NCBI GenBank assembly: GCA_035352635.1
Contig: DAOPYA010000092.1
Coordinates: 1 to 17,014, forward strand
Source of the DNA: Rifleibacterium sp035352635
Lineage (GTDB): Bacteria; Muiribacteriota; Ozemobacteria; Ozemobacterales; Ozemobacteraceae
Reading direction: 5' to 3'
Length of the DNA stretch: 17,014 bases
The notes beneath the pieces are model-generated. The model was not told the origin of the DNA. It saw only the letters and a list, made by a program, of their open reading frames with translations, and ran no database searches. Positions 14,506 through 17,014 of this stretch are shown here, piece after piece (the stretch's first letter is position 1; each line of letters begins with the position of its first letter). Made by a program: the position numbers and the translations under genes.

Positions 14506-14543
14506 GGCGGGTCAGTATTGCAGGGTGGCGAACCCGTCTTTTT
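14506..14543 (+). promoter_or_regulatory. Attenuator-like hairpin in the small-gene leader
   Basis: GGCGGGT (14506-14512) can pair with ACCCGTC (14532-14538), immediately followed by TTTTT (14539-14543), which is terminator-shaped. A competing compact hairpin, GGGT (14523-14526) with ACCC (14532-14535) around loop GGCGA, uses the same 3' arm. The element lies between the promoter and the ribosome-binding site. Function is inference. Confidence 0.35.
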
Positions 14544-14575
14544 AAAAATCAACACGGCACCAGCGAGGAAGTTTC

Positions 14576-14719
14576 ATGGATAACAATGGCAACAATGATG
14601 AAAACAGCAACAAAAACAACAACGCTCCCAACCAGTCAGACGGCATCGGCCAGAAGCTCGGTTTCTTTGCAATTGCGATTGTGGTGCTGGTGATCGCCAA
14701 ATACGTTATCGGTTTCTAA
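14576..14719 (+). CDS. Small single-pass membrane protein (47 aa), unknown function
   Basis: A 47-residue ORF with strong gene signals: GAGG (14565-14568) 7 nt before the ATG, and an upstream promoter. The N-terminal half is hydrophilic and extremely Asn-rich (residues 1-20 hold nine or ten Asn, plus Asp/Glu). After GIGQK comes one hydrophobic helix (about 29-46, FFAIAIVVLVIAKYVIGF) running to the C-terminus. It looks like a tail-anchored or N-out small membrane protein. I do not recognise a family. It is divergent from smc and upstream of the molybdoenzyme gene, from which it is separated by hairpins and a second promoter, so it is probably monocistronic. Confidence 0.72.
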   Translation: MDNNGNNDENSNKNNNAPNQSDGIGQKLGFFAIAIVVLVIAKYVIGF

Positions 14720-14749
14720 GCCTCGAAAGCCTTGCCATCAGCAATCATG

Positions 14750-14820
14750 GGCCGCAACAGACGCTAAGCGTGGTTTCGCGGCCAGTAATGCATTAAGTTT
14801 CGCTAAGCGGTTTTATTTAT
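14750..14820 (+). terminator. Nested hairpins with duplicated CGCTAAGCG after the small gene
   Basis: GGCCGC (14750-14755) pairs with GCGGCC (14778-14783) and encloses a second hairpin, ACGC-TAA-GCGT (14761-14771). The palindromic core CGCTAAGCG recurs at 14801-14809, followed by GTTTTATTTAT. Lying 30-100 nt after the small ORF stop, this probably acts as its transcription terminator, though no single stem is both long and directly followed by a T-run. A structured small RNA is an alternative. Confidence 0.4.
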
Positions 14821-14887
14821 AGATAACTGAATTTTACGCGCTGGCAAAATTTTGCTTTCATCACCCGGCCAGAGTGATATGAGGAAA

Positions 14888-14924
14888 TCTGGCAAGTGTG
14901 GCCGGCATGTGATAAACTGCCAGA
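14888..14924 (+). promoter_or_regulatory. Promoter and operator-like inverted repeat before the molybdoenzyme gene
   Basis: Extended -10 TGTGATAAA (-10 at 14911-14916) gives a start near 14923. The -35 region (14888-14893) is poor. The perfect inverted repeat TCTGGCA (14888-14894) and TGCCAGA (14918-14924) has centres 30 bp apart. It covers the -35 region and the predicted start, which is the geometry of a repressor or activator site. A further CTGGCA occurs at 14841-14846, adjoining the 12-bp palindrome GCAAAATTTTGC (14844-14855). Confidence 0.5.
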
Positions 14925-14950
14925 AAAGCACAAATCCTCAGGAGGTTGCC

Positions 14951-17014
14951 ATGCCGGTAGTTGGCGAATCTATGCCCCGCAAAGACGCTCTCGACAAGCT
15001 GAGAGGCGTTGCAAAATACATTGATGACTACAGTTTTTCTGATATTCTGCATGTCGTAACCGTTCGTTCATCGCATGCCTACGGTCGTTTGATCAGCGTT
15101 GACAAGCGTGAAGCCGAAAAAATGCCCGGTGTTGCCGGTGTAATTACCGCTGAGCAGATCCCCGGCAAAAACGCCGTGCCGCTGGTTTTTGAAGACGAGC
15201 CATTTTTGGCCACAGGCTTCGTCAGGTTTCACGGTGAACCTGTGGCCCTGGTCGCCGCCGAAACCCTTGAGCAGGCACAGGCAGCCGCCGAGCTGGTCAA
15301 GGTCGAGGTTGAGCCGTTGAAGCCGGTTCTGAGCATCAAAGAAGCTCTTGCCCCTGGTGCGCCGCGCCTGTATAAAGATGATAACTGTTTCAGCCGTTAC
15401 ACAGTAATCAAAGGCAACGCTGAAGAAGCAATGCAGCATGCGGCCCATGTTTTCGAGCAGGAATACGAAACTCCCTATCAGGAACACGCTTATCTCGAAA
15501 CCAATGGCGTCATCGCGGTGCCGGGTCTCGAAGACTCAATGACCGTGTATGGCAGCATGCAGTGCCCGTTTTATGTTCATGACGCGGTTGCAGCGGCAGC
15601 GGGCATTGACCGCAACAAGGCCAGGGTTATTCAAACGACTACCGGCGGCGGGTTTGGTGGCAAAGAAGATTTTCCGTCCGTGATTGCCGGGCAGGCAGTT
15701 GCGGTGGCCAAAATTTTCAATCGCCCGGCCAAACTCGTTTATAAGCGCGAAGAAGACATTATTGCCAGTTCAAAACGTCACCCCGGGCTGATCAAAATGA
15801 AGGTCGGCACTGACGAACATGGCAAAATTATCGCGGCTATAATTGATTATTACGTTGATGGTGGTGCCTATTCGACCCTTACGCCAATCGTTCTCTGGCG
15901 TGGCACAGTGCATGCTCTCGGGCCATACGAGTGCGAGAACGTTCACGTGAGGTCATTCGGTGTCGCGACTAACAAGGTTCCATGTGGTGCCTATCGTGGT
16001 TTCGGTTCGCCGCAGGTTATTTTTGCGGGCGAATCAATGATCGACGAAATTGCCACAGCCCTGAACATAGACCCACTCGAGATACGCAAAACCAACGGCT
16101 ACAAAATCGGTTCAAAAACCGCTACCGGCCAGGTTCTCGACCAGTCATGCGGTCTGATGGAAACAATCAGCCGTGCCGGTGAGCGTTCACAGTGGCAGAG
16201 CAAATGGCAGAAGCCTGCTGAGCGTCAGGGCAACCTCAGAAAAGGGATCGGAATTTCCACGGTTTATTACGGTGTCGGTCTTGGGGCCGGCGGCAAGCAT
16301 CTTGACCGGGTTGGCAGCACCATGACCATCATGAAGGACGGTTCGGTTCACTGCGCGGTTGGTAATGTCGAAATGGGCCAGGGTGCCAGAACGATTCTGG
16401 CACAGATTGCCGCCGATGCTCTTGGGGCGCCATTCGAGCTGGTGAACGTCGTCGAAACCGACACCAGTCTGGTACCTGATTCAGGGCCGACCGTGGCCAG
16501 CCGCACGACTTTTATGTCGGGCAATTCGCTGATGCTCGCGGCGGCGGAGCTTCGCCCGCGCCTGCTGCAGGTGGCGGCCGACATGCTTGGCGTTGCCATG
16601 ACTGATGTCGAGCTGATTGACGGGCAGGCATTCATTAAGAACAAACGGGCTGAAAAACAGATTGGCTTCAAGGAACTGGCCGCCAAACTATACGCTTACC
16701 GCCTCATGCCCAGCGCGTTTGGCTGGTTTATCGCCCCCGATTCATCTTATGACAAAGAAACGGGTCAGGGCAATGCCTACTTCGTCTACAGTTACTGTAC
16801 CAACATTGCTGAGGTAGAAGTAGACATGGAAACCGGCGAATACAAAGTGGTGCGCATCACTTCGGCTCATGACATGGGCAAAGCCATTAACCCGCAACAG
16901 GTCGAAGGTCAGATTGAGGGCGGCACGCTGCAGGGGCTTGGTTACGCCACCATGGAAGAAATTCGCCACGATGCCAACGGTCGCATGCTCAACAATGCCT
17001 TTGCCACCTACATT
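14951..17014 (+). CDS. Xanthine dehydrogenase-family molybdopterin-binding subunit (3'-truncated by window)
   Basis: The frame is open from ATG 14951 to the window end (688 codons, no stop). AGGAGG at 14940-14945 fixes the start. It is the large Mo-cofactor subunit of the XDH/aldehyde oxidase family, which hydroxylates purines, N-heterocycles or aldehydes with water as oxygen source. Visible motifs are the small N-terminal a/b domain (about 10-130), QCPFYVHD (204-211), the cofactor loop TGGGFGGKE (231-239), CGAYRGFGSPQ (345-355) and VEMGQGAR (473-480), then VEGQIEGGTLQGLGY near the end. The catalytic Glu of the GxGE motif lies in the missing C-terminus. Separate FAD and 2Fe-2S subunits would be expected, probably downstream. 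The substrate cannot be deduced; AYRGFG argues against CO dehydrogenase. Confidence 0.93.
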   Translation, partial: MPVVGESMPRKDALDKLRGVAKYIDDYSFSDILHVVTVRSSHAYGRLISVDKREAEKMPGVAGVITAEQIPGKNAVPLVFEDEPFLATGFVRFHGEPVALVAAETLEQAQAAAELVKVEVEPLKPVLSIKEALAPGAPRLYKDDNCFSRYTVIKGNAEEAMQHAAHVFEQEYETPYQEHAYLETNGVIAVPGLEDSMTVYGSMQCPFYVHDAVAAAAGIDRNKARVIQTTTGGGFGGKEDFPSVIAGQAVAVAKIFNRPAKLVYKREEDIIASSKRHPGLIKMKVGTDEHGKIIAAIIDYYVDGGAYSTLTPIVLWRGTVHALGPYECENVHVRSFGVATNKVPCGAYRGFGSPQVIFAGESMIDEIATALNIDPLEIRKTNGYKIGSKTATGQVLDQSCGLMETISRAGERSQWQSKWQKPAERQGNLRKGIGISTVYYGVGLGAGGKHLDRVGSTMTIMKDGSVHCAVGNVEMGQGARTILAQIAADALGAPFELVNVVETDTSLVPDSGPTVASRTTFMSGNSLMLAAAELRPRLLQVAADMLGVAMTDVELIDGQAFIKNKRAEKQIGFKELAAKLYAYRLMPSAFGWFIAPDSSYDKETGQGNAYFVYSYCTNIAEVEVDMETGEYKVVRITSAHDMGKAINPQQVEGQIEGGTLQGLGYATMEEIRHDANGRMLNNAFATYI

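Noticed and set aside
14487..14693. A 68-codon plus-strand frame overlapping the 47-residue gene
   Set aside because: Its start lies in the predicted promoter, it has no ribosome-binding site, and the product lacks plausible features. The overlapping frame at 14576 has all expected signals.
14720..14950. Molybdenum-cofactor riboswitch before the molybdoenzyme gene
   Set aside because: The predicted transcript leader is only about 28 nt. The upstream hairpins do not resemble the Moco RNA layout and lie before the promoter.
14951..17014. Large subunit of aerobic CO dehydrogenase (coxL)
   Set aside because: Form I CoxL has AYRCSFR and form II has AYRGAGR at the active loop. This protein has AYRGFGSPQ, which fits the xanthine/heterocycle dehydrogenase type.

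Overview
The window comes from a bacterium that appears diderm: it has cleavable signal peptides, a periplasmic Skp/OmpH-type protein and prepilins. Its base composition is moderate. The tRNA genes do not encode a 3' CCA (the initiator tRNA ends CCG, the Leu tRNA AAC), which argues against an enterobacterial type. I cannot name the phylum. An uncultivated lineage is possible, but that is inference.

Layout. (1) 1-287, minus strand: a tRNA cluster read as Leu(TAA), initiator fMet(CAT), then elongator Met(CAT), driven by a strong sigma-70-type promoter at 300-328. A terminator-shaped hairpin lies inside the cluster, just before tRNA-Met. (2) 378-9164, plus strand: a divergent secretion/pilus-type cluster. 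It holds three class III prepilin-like minor (pseudo)pilins resembling PilV, PilX/GspK and PilW, then a signal-peptide-bearing Skp/OmpH-like coiled-coil protein, then a 1618-residue secreted multidomain protein. The last gene occupies the place PilY1 has in classical minor-pilin operons but does not obviously look like PilY1. A perfect 13-bp intrinsic terminator follows it and overlaps the start region of a final 252-codon ORF of unknown function. (3) 9186-14257, minus strand: smc and ftsY, joined by a 4-nt ATGA overlap. FtsY carries an unusual N-terminal pair of predicted membrane helices and a Pro/Glu-rich linker. (4) 14258-14950, plus strand: an intergenic region holding a well-supported 47-residue single-pass membrane protein with its own promoter, an attenuator-like leader, and several inverted repeats. 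(5) 14951 to the window end: the large molybdenum-cofactor subunit of a xanthine-dehydrogenase-family enzyme, cut off by the window edge before its catalytic C-terminus.

How the genes may work together. The three prepilins plus the giant protein are best read as one export or pilus-tip assembly module: minor pilins prime a pilus or pseudopilus, the large secreted protein would be cargo or tip adhesin, and the Skp-like protein may chaperone it through the periplasm. This is inference from gene order, signal peptides and spacing. smc/ftsY are housekeeping genes for chromosome organisation and membrane-protein targeting. The molybdoenzyme has its own promoter framed by an operator-like inverted repeat, so it is probably a separately regulated catabolic unit that continues beyond the window.
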